A stretch of 64,000 nt of DNA from Trogon surrucura (GCA_020746105.1 CM036618.1:119585161-119649160); one strand, 5' to 3'; shown: positions 1 to 10,288, counted from the first letter of the stretch. Notes: generated by a model from the letters alone, not told the origin. Translations and numbers: made by a program.

Positions 1-114
1 TCGTCCGTGGTGTGGCGAAGACGACGAAGACCTCCTCAGTGTTGTGGCAAAGATGATGAAGGGCTCCTCCCCTGCAGGGCGAAGAAGATGAAGGGCTCCT
101 CTGCAAGGCCGCGA

Positions 115-365
115 TGGACAAAAGACTCCTCCGTTGGACAACGAGGAAAAACAAAGGCTCCTCTGTGGCGTGGCGAAGACAACAAAGGGCTCCTCAGAGT
201 AGCAGCAATAAAGACGAAGGGCTCCTGCGCAGCGTGGTGAAGATGACAAAGATCTCCTCAGAGGAGCAGCCAAGAAGACGACAACGAAGGGCTTCCATGG
301 CACACAATGAAGGACTCCCTGGCAGCACGACAAAAAGACACCGCCGAAACGCTCCTCCGAGGCGT
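115..365. repeat. Higher-order repeat block, copy 1
   Basis: A block of about 250 bp inside the diverged minisatellite. It contains in order a ggacaaaagactcctccg start, an aacgaggaaaaacaaagg segment, a cagagtagcagcaataaag segment, gatctcctcagaggagcag, and cttccatggcacacaatg. The same order recurs at 1041-1300 and 1715-1975 with a few percent to about 10% differences judged by eye. The array therefore duplicated in multi-unit blocks, not only unit by unit. Confidence 0.8.
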
Positions 366-1040
366 GGCGAAGAAGACGAAGGGCTCCAGCCCCGTGTGGC
401 AAAGAAGACAAAGGGCTCCTCCACAGTGCGGTGAAAAAGAAGAAGGGCTCCACCGAGACGGCGCGAAGAAGACGAAGGCCTCCTCAGCGGCGCGTTGAAG
501 ACGGCACAGGGCTCCTCCCCTGCACAGCTAAGAAGACCAAGTGCTCGACCGAGGCTTGGCAAAGAACACAAAGGGCTCCTCCGCAGCACAGCGAAGATGA
601 TGAAAGGCTGCTCTAAGGCACAGCAAAGAACACAAAAGGCTCCTCCGCGGCCATGGCAAGAAAGACGATATGCTCCTTCGCAATGCGGCAAAAAAGACGA
701 ACGTCTCCTCCACGTCGTGGCGACGATGATGAAGGGCTCCTCTGGAGCGTTGAGAAGACGACAAAGGGCTCCTCCATGGTGTAGTGAAAATAAGTTAGGG
801 CTTGCCCGCGGCACGGCGGCGAAGACCAAGGGCTCCTCCGTGCCACCGCCAAGAAGACGAAGGGCTCCTCCAAGAGCCAGTGAAGTAGAGGAAGGGCTCC
901 TCCGCACTGCTGCAAAGAAGAGAAAGAGCTTCACCTCGGTGTGGTGAAGAAGATGAAGGGCTACAGGGCAAGACGGTGAAGAAAACAAAGGGCTTCTCTG
1001 TGGTGTGGTGAAGAAGACGAAGGGGTCCTCTGCGAGGCGG

Positions 1041-1300
1041 CGATGAACGAAAGACTCCTCCGTAGTGCAATGACGGAAAACAAAGGGTCCTCCTTGGAGT
1101 GGCAAAGACAAGGAAGGGCTCCTCAGAGTAGCTGCAATGAAGACGAAGGGCTCCTGCGCAGCGTGGGAAGGGGACAAAGATCTCCTCTGAGGAGCAGCCA
1201 AGAAGACGACGACGAATGGCTTCCATGGCACACAATGAAGGACTCCCGGCAGCACGGCAAAAAGACACTGCCGAAATGCTCCTCCGATGCGCAGCGAAGA
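1041..1300. repeat. Higher-order repeat block, copy 2
   Basis: Second copy of the block at 115-365. It keeps the ordered landmarks cagagtagctgcaatgaag, gatctcctctgaggagcag and cttccatggcacacaatg. It differs in small ways, for example gactcccggcag in place of gactccctggcag. Confidence 0.8.
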
Positions 1301-1714
1301 AGACGAAGGGCTCCTCTGAGGCGCGGCAAAGAAGACAAAGGGCTCCTCTGCGAGGCGGCGACGAAGACCAAATGCTCCTCGGCGGCACCACAACATAGAC
1401 GAAGGACTCACCCGTGCCGCGGTCAAGAAGCTGACGATGGGCTCCTCCGCAGTGCAGCGAAGAAGCTGAAGTGGTCCACTAAGGTGTGGCGAAGACGATG
1501 AAGCGCTCCTCCATGTTATGGTCCAGAAGACGAAGGGCTCCTCCCCTGCAGGGTGAAGAAGACGAAGGGCTCCTCCCCTGCAGGGTGAAGAAGACGAAGG
1601 GCTCCTCCGCAGTGTGGTGAAGACGACGAAGGCCTCCTGAGCATTGTGGCAAAGATGATGAAGGGCTCCTCCCCTGCAGGGCGAAGAAGACAAAGGGCTC
1701 CTCTATGAGGTCAC

Positions 1715-1975
1715 GATGGATGAAAAAGACTCCTCCGTAGGGCAACGAGGAAAAACAAAGGCTCCTCTATGGCATGGCGAAGACAAGGACGGGCTCCTCA
1801 GAGTAGCCGCAATGAAGACGAAGGGCTCCTGCGCAGTGTGGCGAAGAAGACAAAGATCTCCTCTGAGGAGCAGCCAAGAAGACGACGACGAAGGGCTTCC
1901 ATGGCACACAATGAAGGACTCCCTGGCAGCACGGCAAAAAGACACCGCCGAAATGCTCCTCCGATGCGCGGCGAA
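1715..1975. repeat. Higher-order repeat block, copy 3
   Basis: Third copy of the block at 115-365 and 1041-1300. It shares aacgaggaaaaacaaagg with copy 1 and gatctcctctgaggagcag with copy 2. Copies 1 and 2 are about 926 bp apart and copies 2 and 3 about 674 bp apart, so the blocks are not evenly spaced. Confidence 0.8.
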
Positions 1976-2442
1976 GAAGACGAAGGGCTCCTCCACATTG
2001 TAGCAAAGACGACGAAGGGCTCCACCCTGTGAATTGAAGACGATGAAGGGCTCCTCCCCCGTGTGGCAAAGAACACAAAGGGCTCCTCCGTGGCGCAGAA
2101 CAAAGTCTGAAGGGCTCCTACACGGCGCGGCAAAGAAGACGAAGTGCTCGGTCACAGCGCGGTGGCGAAGACGAAAGGCTCGTCCGCGGCGTGGCAAAGA
2201 TGACAAAGTGCTCCTTCATAGCACAGTGATGAAGAAGAAGGGCTCCTCCGAGGCACAGCAACGAAGACGAAGGGCTCCTCGGTGTAGCGATGCTAAAGAT
2301 GAAGATCTTCTCAGTATCACGAGGAAGAAGACGAAGGGCTTGTCTGCATGGCGGTAAACAGGACGAAGGGCTCCTCCAGGAAGCAGCCTAGAAACTGATG
2401 AAGAAGAACTTCCATGCCATGCAAAAAAGACTACCAGGAAGC

Positions 2443-4433
2443 AAGGGTAGAAGACGACGGCGGGCTCCTCCGGGGCGCGGCGAGAAGACGACGGCGGGCT
2501 CCTCCGGGGCGCGGCGAGAAGACGACGGCGGGCTCCTCCGGGGCGCGGCGAGAAGACGACGGCGGGCTCCTCCGGGGCGCGGCGAGAAGACGACGGCGGG
2601 CTCCTCCGGGGCGCGGCGAGAAGACGACGGCGGGCTCCTCCGGGGCGCGGCGAGAAGACGACGGCGGGCTCCTCGGGGCGCGGCGAGAAGACGACGGCGG
2701 GCTCCTCCGGGGCGCGGCGAGAAGACGACGGCGGGCTCCTCCGGGGCGCGGCGAGAAGACGACGGCGGGCTCCTCCGGGGCGCGGCGAGAAGACGACGGC
2801 GGGCTCCTCCGGGGCGCGGCGAGAAGACGACGGCGGGCTCCTCCGGGGCGCGGCGAGAAGACGACGGCGGGCTCCTCCGGGGCGCGGCGAGAAGACGACG
2901 GCGGGCTCCTCCGGGGCGCGGCGAGAAGACGACGGCGGGCTCCTCCGGGGCGCGGCGAGAAGACGACGGCGGGCTCCTCCGGGGCGCGGCGAGAAGACGA
3001 CGGCGGGCTCCTCCGGGGCGCGGCGAGAAGACGACGGCGGGCTCCTCCGGGGCGCGGCGAGAAGACGACGGCGGGCTCCTCCGGGGCGCGGCGAGAAGAC
3101 GACGGCGGGCTCCTCCGGGGCGCGGCGAGAAGACGACGGCGGGCTCCTCCGGGGCGCGGCGAGAAGACGACGGCGGGCTCCTCCGGGGCGCGGCGAGAAG
3201 ACGACGGCGGGCTCCTCCGGGGCGCGGCGAGAAGACGACGGCGGGCTCCTCCGGGGCGCGGCGAGAAGACGACGGCGGGCTCCTCCGGGGCGCGGCGAGA
3301 AGACGACGGCGGGCTCCTCCGGGGCGCGGCGAGAAGACGACGGCGGGCTCCTCCGGGGCGCGGCGAGAAGACGACGGCGGGCTCCTCCGGGGCGCGGCGA
3401 GAAGACGACGGCGGGCTCCTCCGGGGCGCGGCGAGAAGACGACGGCGGGCTCCTCCGGGGCGCGGCGAGAAGACGACGGCGGGCTCCTCCGGGGCGCGGC
3501 GAGAAGACGACGGCGGGCTCCTCCGGGGCGCGGCGAGAAGACGACGGCGGGCTCCTCCGGGGCGCGGCGAGAAGACGACGGCGGGCTCCTCCGGGGCGCG
3601 GCGAGAAGACGACGGCGGGCTCCTCCGGGGCGCGGCGAGAAGACGACGGCGGGCTCCTCCGGGGCGCGGCGAGAAGACGACGGCGGGCTCCTCCGGGGCG
3701 CGGCGAGAAGACGACGGCGGGCTCCTCCGGGGCGCGGCGAGAAGACGACGGCGGGCTCCTCCGGGGCGCGGCGAGAAGACGACGGCGGGCTCCTCCGGGG
3801 CGCGGCGAGAAGACGACGGCGGGCTCCTCCGGGGCGCGGCGAGAAGACGACGGCGGGCTCCTCCGGGGCGCGGCGAGAAGACGACGGCGGGCTCCTCCGG
3901 GGCGCGGCGAGAAGACGACGGCGGGCTCCTCCGGGGCGCGGCGAGAAGACGACGGCGGGCTCCTCCGGGGCGCGGCGAGAAGACGACGGCGGGCTCCTCC
4001 GGGGCGCGGCGAGAAGACGACGGCGGGCTCCTCCGGGGCGCGGCGAGAAGACGACGGCGGGCTCCTCCGGGGCGCGGCGAGAAGACGACGGCGGGCTCCT
4101 CCGGGGCGCGGCGAGAAGACGACGGCGGGCTCCTCCGGGGCGCGGCGAGAAGACGACGGCGGGCTCCTCCGGGGCGCGGCGAGAAGACGACGGCGGGCTC
4201 CTCCGGGGCGCGGCGAGAAGACGACGGCGGGCTCCTCCGGGGCGCGGCGAGAAGACGACGGCGGGCTCCTCCGGGGCGCGGCGAGAAGACGACGGCGGGC
4301 TCCTCCGGGGCGCGGCGAGAAGACGACGGCGGGCTCCTCCGGGGCGCGGCGAGAAGACGACGGCGGGCTCCTCCGGGGCGCGGCGAGAAGACGACGGCGG
4401 GCTCCTCCGGGGCGCGGCGAGAAGACGACGGCG
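2443..4433. repeat. Homogeneous 34-bp GC minisatellite (~58 copies)
   Basis: Tandem copies of a 34-bp unit that starts gaagacgacggcgggctcct and ends ccggggcgcggcga. About 58 copies appear essentially identical by eye. The only length variant I found is one 33-bp copy near 2665-2690, where ctcctccgggg becomes ctcctcgggg. Each unit has seven CpG dinucleotides. It is clearly related to the diverged array on its left, sharing the gaagacgac-ggctcctcc core. Because 34 is not a multiple of three and the unit has no stop codon in either direction, frames of roughly 680-760 codons are open on both strands with a 34-residue periodicity. These are not evidence of genes. In a draft assembly, an array this uniform may also have the wrong copy number. 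Confidence 0.97.
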
Positions 4434-4436
4434 CAA

Positions 4437-4610
4437 CAACGATGGGCTCTTCTCCAGAGTCGCGTGACGATAGAGGCCTCGCTCCGGAGCACTGCGATGC
4501 AGAGGTCCCAGGAAAGCCTGGAGGCACTCTTAAGAGCTCATCCGTACAACACCACAAAATAAGGACCATACCCCACGACATACATTAAAACAATACTGTA
4601 CATACAATAC
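4437..4610. repeat. Composite satellite junction block, copy A
   Basis: This block runs from a minisatellite relic (gatgggctcttctccag) through gctccggagcactgcgatgc and the junction tccgtacaacac (4541-4552) into aaggaccataccccacgaca. It then enters the A/C-rich tract. It matches 7097-7255 closely across the whole length, apart from an extra stretch around 4517-4537. Confidence 0.8.
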
Positions 4611-5515
4611 ATATGAAATGTGCAATACAATACATAGAAAACCATAAACTAGATACCTTACGGTACACAAATACAGAGCACACATACAAAGCAATGCATA
4701 CAATGCAAGACAAAATACAATATAGACAAAAAAATAACACAACACATGCCACACAACATACAAGAAACCATTCACTAGAACTATACAAACTCCAGTACAA
4801 TACAAAGAACAAGACAATACAGAACACAGTCATAAACAACACATTAGAATACAATGCATGCAACAGCACAAAAAAACCCCAACAAATAATGATACATACA
4901 ATGCAGTAGAAAATGGAAGGCGTACCATACATTACTATAGATACTGTACACACAGTAAGACAATACACACAAGGCAAAATACAACACAACATGCAGTGGA
5001 CAATACAATAAATATCAAACCATGCAATATAAAACACATGGAAGACACAACACATACCAGAAAGCAGAACACATTCCCAAAAATACATGCAACACAAGAC
5101 AAAATACAATACAGCCCAATATACACAATACTGCACAACACATACAACAAAATATGATACAGTCCATATCCTAGAACACATGCAATACCAAACATACCAT
5201 GTAACTGAATACACAGAGTACACAATACAAAACCCAATAAATAATAAAACAGAAAATACAACAGAAAACACAACACCCAAAACGGGGACACAACATGTAA
5301 CTACCAAAATACAGTCCATACAGTTAGACACATACAATTCAATACATCAAGTACGATACAGAACAATAAATACCATACCAGACAAGAGAAAATACTATAA
5401 CATACAACAGAAAATACCATACATAGAACATGAGGTACCATAACATACAGTGGATGCCATACCATATATACCATACCTGCCATATTATTCCATAAACATA
5501 TAGTATCACACCATA
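4585..5515. repeat. G-poor A/C-rich pentamer-like satellite tract 1
   Basis: Roughly 930 bp dominated by degenerate aataca, acaca and catac motifs on the plus strand, with G strongly depleted. The complementary strand is T/G-rich and has few stops, which gives cysteine, valine, tyrosine and leucine-rich open frames such as 4585-5337 minus. These have no domain and no coding signature. I read this as a decayed simple-sequence satellite. The tract ends at accataccctaaatgg near 5510-5523. Confidence 0.8.
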
Positions 5516-5902
5516 CCCTAAATGGTCTGGGTCAGCAAAGACAACAATTGTCTCAGCGAAGACGACGACGGGCTGCACCCTGACAAATTAGACAACCGAG
5601 GGACACTCTGTGGCACGCTGAAAAGAACAAGACCAACGGCTGCTCCACGGGGCATCTGAGATAAGGACGAAGGGTTCCTCTGTGATGAAGAGGAGAATGA
5701 CACCATGCAGCAAAGAGGATGAAGGGCTGCCCCAGAGCCCGAGGAAGGGCTCCACCACAGCAGCAACATCAGCACTTGCCCTATCACAGGCCCCCACAGG
5801 ACGCCACACGTTGAAGGGCTTCTCTGGGGAACACATTTCAAAGATCTTCCCCAGCTGTATGCCCAAGGGCTCCAAGAACCATGCAGAATGCTTCAGAGCT
5901 CC
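5516..5902. repeat. GC minisatellite relic between A/C-rich tracts
   Basis: Diverged copies of the same minisatellite family: gcgaagacgacgacgggct at about 5556, then gaaggg-ttcctctg and gatgaagggctgcc. It is bounded by the A/C-rich tracts on both sides. It shows that the GC and A/C components are interleaved as one composite repeat. Confidence 0.7.
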
Positions 5903-6985
5903 TCCGTACAACACAGTACAGAAAATAGCACGATGCACAGTAAAACAAGACCATACATACAGTAAATACAATATGAACAGTACAACTTAACCCAAGACAT
6001 GCCATACCATCTTCCAGACTATGTGGCATACAAACAACAGACATACAACTCAGGAAAAACAGAACACAAAATATAGGAGAAGACAAAAAATATAAAACCA
6101 TATCATAGAAACAACATGTATAACACAAAATAAAATCCAAGACAAAATACAACAGGGAACAGTAAAACTCACACCATAGTATACAATCCAATGACTACCA
6201 TACACCACAAGCTATACATTTCAAAATTCAACATAAGACAATACACACCACACCTTACAGTACACAACACAGTGCACACTGTAGAACACGGGCCATACAG
6301 TCCAGACCACACATGCAATGCAACATAAAACAGAATATACAAAATACAGTCCACAAAACAAAATCCAATATACAAACTGCAATGCCTAATATGTACAACA
6401 GAATATACAAGAGAACACAGTATATAAAACAGCATAAATATTAAGACATGCAATAGATGACAAACATAAAATGCAATCTCAAACATACTATAGACAACAC
6501 TTACAACTACTACTAACACAGCAGAAAATACGACACGCAATACCAAATACGATGTCGTTTTAAACTGTACAGTTTAACATGTACCATACACTAAATACAT
6601 ATCACAGTTACAATCAGTTCCACACAGCACATGCTACACTACACCACACATGCCAAGCAAAACCACCAATACCCTACAACACCGTACAATACACACCATA
6701 CCTACCACATTGCTCCCTGAACACTGCAAGCTCAATGCCATGCTCTAAATACCATCCCCCAAATATGGTACAAGAGTGTGTACACACACAATACAGAAAA
6801 AAAATACATCTTTCAGACAAAACACCATACTTAACATACATATAGTAAACTCCATGCAGAATGCAACACACAAGGTAAAGGAATACACAAAAGGGAATAC
6901 TGTACCCAGTGCCACACCATTCCCACTGTACAAACTACCGGATCAGACAAACAATGCAATGAACAATTCCACGCCACAGGCACCG
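5903..6985. repeat. G-poor A/C-rich satellite tract 2
   Basis: Starts at the same junction string, tccgtacaacac (5903-5914), that opens the other A/C-rich tracts. It continues for about 1.1 kb as degenerate acaatacatac-type sequence. G is depleted on the plus strand. No gene or RNA feature is visible. Near 6690-6710 it carries caccatacctaccacatt, which resembles the closing segments of the other tracts. Confidence 0.75.
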
Positions 6986-7181
6986 CACCATACAGAAAAT
7001 GCAGCGTGGACAAGGTGAAGGGTTGCTCTGGGGTGGCGCGCTGAAGGGCTCCAAGAGCAACCAGGTGGCACCAGGAAGACATCCTCCACCGTGGCGCAAC
7101 GACAATGGGCTCTTCCAGGGTGGCGTGACGATGAAGGCCTCCCTCCGGAGCACTGCGATGCAGACGTCCCAGGAAAGCACA
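6986..7181. repeat. GC minisatellite relic, composite copy B
   Basis: Relic units (caaggtgaagggttgctctg, gacaatgggctcttccaggg) followed by ctccggagcactgcgatgc. The last part, with the A/C-rich start that follows, duplicates 4437-4610. Confidence 0.75.
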
Positions 7182-7410
7182 TCCGTACAACACCACAAAA
7201 TAGGGACCATACCCCATGACATGCATTAAAACAATACCACATATACAATACATAGGATACACTCTATGTAAGGCATACAAACCCACAAATTATATACCTT
7301 ATCATACATAAAATAGAATACAGACCATATATACAAAGCAATACATACCATACCTACCATATTCTTCCCTAGGGTCTAGTGACCCTAAATACAGTATCAT
7401 ACCATACCCT
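7182..7410. repeat. G-poor A/C-rich satellite tract 3
   Basis: Opens with tccgtacaacac (7182-7193) and closes with ataccataccctacatag near 7390-7415. These are the same opening and closing motifs as tract 1, but the tract is only about 230 bp long. It is probably a shortened copy of the same composite unit. Confidence 0.75.
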
Positions 7411-7700
7411 ACATAGCACTGCTTCACGTGGCATTGTCAAGGGCACCAAGAGCACCCAGGCACCACGATGAAAACCTGAGGCAGCATGAGCATGAGCTCC
7501 TCTAGCGCAGCACGATAAACGGCTCCTTCAGGGTGGCCTGCTGAAGGGCTCCCCTACACCAGAGTGATGAAGGGCTCCTCTGGCACTGGACAATCAAGGC
7601 CTCCTCTCCAGGGTGATGCAACAATGAAGGGCTCCCCTGGGGTGACGTGACGACGGGGGCTCCAAAGCATTCTAGGCAGGGAAGCACTCCAGAAAAAAAG
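7411..7700. repeat. Terminal GC minisatellite relic
   Basis: Scattered diverged units such as gatgaagggctcctctgg and caatgaagggctcccctgg mark the right edge of the satellite domain. Beyond about 7700 the unit can no longer be followed with confidence, although gaagc-ctcc fragments persist to about 7960. Confidence 0.6.
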
Positions 7701-9504
7701 GATCACTTGAGAAACACCAACCAATGAAGCATCCAAAAAAAACGGGCAGCGAAGCGCTCTTCTGGGGGCCACACAGCGACACACTCCACCAGGGTTGTGT
7801 GTTGACTGACTCTAACAAAAGCTTCATGATGAAGCACTGCTGAAGAGACAGACAGTGAAGCTCTCCAAACAGCCCAGGTGCTGATCCACCCCATAAAGCC
7901 AGGCAGTGGAGGAACCCTAAAAAGCCACTCGCTACATGTTGAAGCCTTCCTCCAGGGCCAGGCAGTGACAGTCACATGCTTCAAAAGTGTTGTGGGTAGT
8001 CCTAGAAACAGCAGAGAAACAGATGGTTTTATTCTCATTTAGAAACTCACAGCCAACAACTGCCCAACATTCCTGTCCATCTTGTTGGGAGAGTAATTCC
8101 CAGCAAGCTGGGTCAAAGTTCTGGAATTCAAACTCATCCTCCCCTAGGGGCTCCTGAAAAATTCCTTATTTCTCACTGGTTTTCTTGTGCCAGAGAACCA
8201 CACTGCCCATGCCCAGAAGGGCTGCCTGTGTTTAGCCAGACTAGACCCGATGGGGACACAAACACCACACCTCTCCCCAGACCTCTGACACTTACCACAC
8301 AGGGATTAGCCAGCTCTGTGGCCAACCCCTCTTAATGCTTCCTAGAGACTTTTCATCCTTCACAGGTGACACCTGCACAGGGGCACAAACCACTTCTCTG
8401 CCTTGGAAGAAGCTCACAGTTCACCTGTGCCCAAGATACAAGGTGGCTCCCAGAACATTCCCCTCAGCCCCTCCAAAGGAACACCTGGATAGTTCCCATT
8501 TCACCTAGGAGCCACTTCTCTGCTCCTGGGTCAGTCTGGGCTGGTGGCACAGTCAGGGCTTCGGCTCCTATGACCACAGGGACATTTCTTGAGGACCAAG
8601 GGCTGCCAGGCCCAGGGACAGGGCATCCTTGACTAAGCAGGCAAGAGACTCTCTGCTAACACTGTGGACAGGACTACGCTTCAAGCACAGAGAGCCGCAT
8701 ACAGCAAAGGGAAAGCATGTTTCCCAAGGACAGCTCTCAGGATGCCTTAGGTGCAAGACTGCTCTGCAAAAGGCCCACAACAAATTGCAAGAGACAAGCC
8801 ACATTACTACAGCCCAATCTAGAAAAAAAACAAAGCAGAGAGATTCCCTTCTGGGCTGCCAAACACCAGAGCAGGAAAGCAAAGAGCAAGCCAGACTAGA
8901 TCCTACAAGGCTTTCACACAAGAGGGCAGGGGGCCTCTCTGAAAGCGAGTCACCTCCTCCCCATGAGCAGCGGGGACGGAAGAGCAACAGGCATCCACAG
9001 CACAAAGGCACGTTTGTGACATCACAGAAAAGATGACTTCCCACCACCTCTGTGGTCAAGCACCACAAAGCTGAGCAATGCCAGAATTAAGCCTCCTCAG
9101 GTAGCTCCTGCTTGGCTCAGGGGGGATTTACGTGCCCTTTACGTGTCCAGCACATCAAAACTAGAGCTCCCTGAGCACAAAGCCCTTGCCTGGTTTCTGC
9201 TCTAAACTCAGTTGGAGCTCAGTGCATGGGCCTGGCTTCAGCTAATCCACACCAAAAAACCTGTCTGAAGAACAGTTTGAATATGCTTGCATTTATGAAC
9301 CTTCTTACATGCCCCTAGTTTCAACACCAAAACCCTCTGGTAGCTTCCCCATGCCAAGGGGGATGCTGTAACCATCTCTTGTGGAGGTGGAAACAGGGAG
9401 CACCTGAGATCCCCGACCTCCCACTCCAGGGCCCAGCCTCCCAACTGCCGGCACCTGAGGCCTCACACACCCAGGCCTGGCACCCACGGGGTGCCTGCGG
9501 CAGC
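7701..9504. other. Unique non-coding sequence
   Basis: No recognisable gene, RNA or repeat was found. The short open frames here (up to 166 codons) are scattered over both strands, show no known domain, and match what is expected of GC-moderate intergenic or intronic DNA. If the promoter at 10.2-10.4 kb drives a minus-strand gene, this stretch would lie in its first intron. Confidence 0.5.
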
Positions 9505-9966
9505 GCCGGCCCCGCCGAGCCTCGGCCCCGGCCCCCCGACGGCCCGGCCCCGCCGAGCCTCGGCCCCGGCCCCCGACGGCCCGGCCCCGCCGAGCCTCGG
9601 CCCCGGCCCCCGACGGCCCGGCCCCGCCGAGCCTCGGCCCCGGCCCCCGACGGCCCGGCCCCGCCGAGCCTCGGCCCCGGCCCCCGACGGCCCGGCCCCG
9701 CCGAGCCTCGGCCCCGGCCCCCGACGGCCCGGCCCCGCCGAGCCTCGGCCCCGGCCCCCGACGGCCCGGCCCCGCCGAGCCTCGGCCCCGGCCCCCGACG
9801 GCCCGGCCCCGCCGAGCCTCGGCCCCGGCCCCCGACGGCCCGGCCCCGCCGAGCCTCGGCCCCGGCCCCCGACGGCCCGGCCCCGCCGAGCCTCGGCCCC
9901 GGCCCCCGACGGCCCGGCCCCGCCGAGCCTCGGCCCCGGCCCCCGACGGCCCGGCCCCGCCGAGCC
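9505..9966. repeat. 37-bp GC minisatellite (~12.5 copies)
   Basis: Nearly perfect tandem copies of a 37-bp unit starting ggcccggccccgccgagcct and ending cggccccggcccccgac. The first copy has one extra C (six instead of five). The last copy decays into cgagccttgggccag. On the minus strand each unit gives runs of G5, G4, G4 and G3. Across unit boundaries these form the arrangement GGGG-2-GGG-5-GGGGG-2-GGGG, a canonical G-quadruplex motif. The unit has no stop codons, so the open frames of up to 298 codons across it are repeat artefacts. Confidence 0.95.
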
Positions 9967-10239
9967 TTGGGCCAGTCCCAGCCCCGCGCTACACACCTGC
10001 TCCGGTGCCTCCTGTCGCTCGGGCACCTCCCCTCTGCCACGGCCCGGCCCCGGGCACAGCCTCCAGCCGCCGCTCCCGGCACTGGGCGGGCCGGGCCAAG
10101 CCTGCCCAGGCCCTGCCTCGCCGCTGCGACAGCACCTTCCTCGGAGTGCTCTCCTCAGCTCCAGCACCTGAGCTCCACCACTCCAACCAACCCCACCGCC
10201 ACAACGCCTCCTCTGATAACGACCCCTGCCCCGCTCTCC

Positions 10240-10247
10240 TATATAAA
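10240..10247. promoter_or_regulatory. TATA-like element
   Basis: TATATAAA on the plus strand, inside the GC-rich segment. The match is perfect on the plus strand and weaker on the minus strand (TATATAGG within ctttatataggag). The CCAAT and GC boxes lie at higher coordinates, which favours minus-strand use, so the direction is ambiguous. Confidence 0.4.
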
Positions 10248-10288
10248 GCCCCACCGCATTGGCCGCTGGCCTTGACGCCTCTGCACCC

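Larger units (their letters stand above)
1..2440. repeat. Diverged 32-35 bp GC minisatellite
   Basis: A tandem array of a short unit built around gaagacgaagggctcctc followed by a variable ggcg/gtggcaaa segment. The period is 32 bp where it can be read exactly: identical units start at 1531, 1563 and 1595. Elsewhere it drifts by one to three bases. Copies are heavily substituted, and many positions that are CpG in the homogeneous array next door are TG or CA here, as expected for an old methylated array. The plus strand is purine-rich, so the minus strand is pyrimidine-rich and has few stop codons. That produces a 499-codon open frame at 194-1693 with no recognisable domain. I read this as non-coding satellite DNA. 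Confidence 0.9.

Noticed and set aside
194-1693. 499-codon minus-strand open frame in the left array
   Set aside because: It is made of repeating serine, proline and phenylalanine-rich segments from a 32-bp unit passing through all three frames. The pyrimidine-rich strand lacks stops by composition, and no domain or start context supports a gene.
2216-4588. Open frames of 683-758 codons on both strands through the homogeneous array
   Set aside because: A stop-free 34-bp unit necessarily opens long frames on both strands. The 34-residue periodic peptides are pure repeat translation.
4585-5337. 250-codon Cys/Val/Tyr-rich minus frame, resembling a membrane protein
   Set aside because: It is the complement of a degenerate A/C-rich satellite. 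The apparent hydrophobicity comes from TGT, GTA, TAT and ATT codons imposed by the repeat.
1-7700. CRISPR-like array, because units are about 32-34 bp
   Set aside because: The units are directly contiguous with no unique spacers, the genome is vertebrate, and no cas genes exist in the window.
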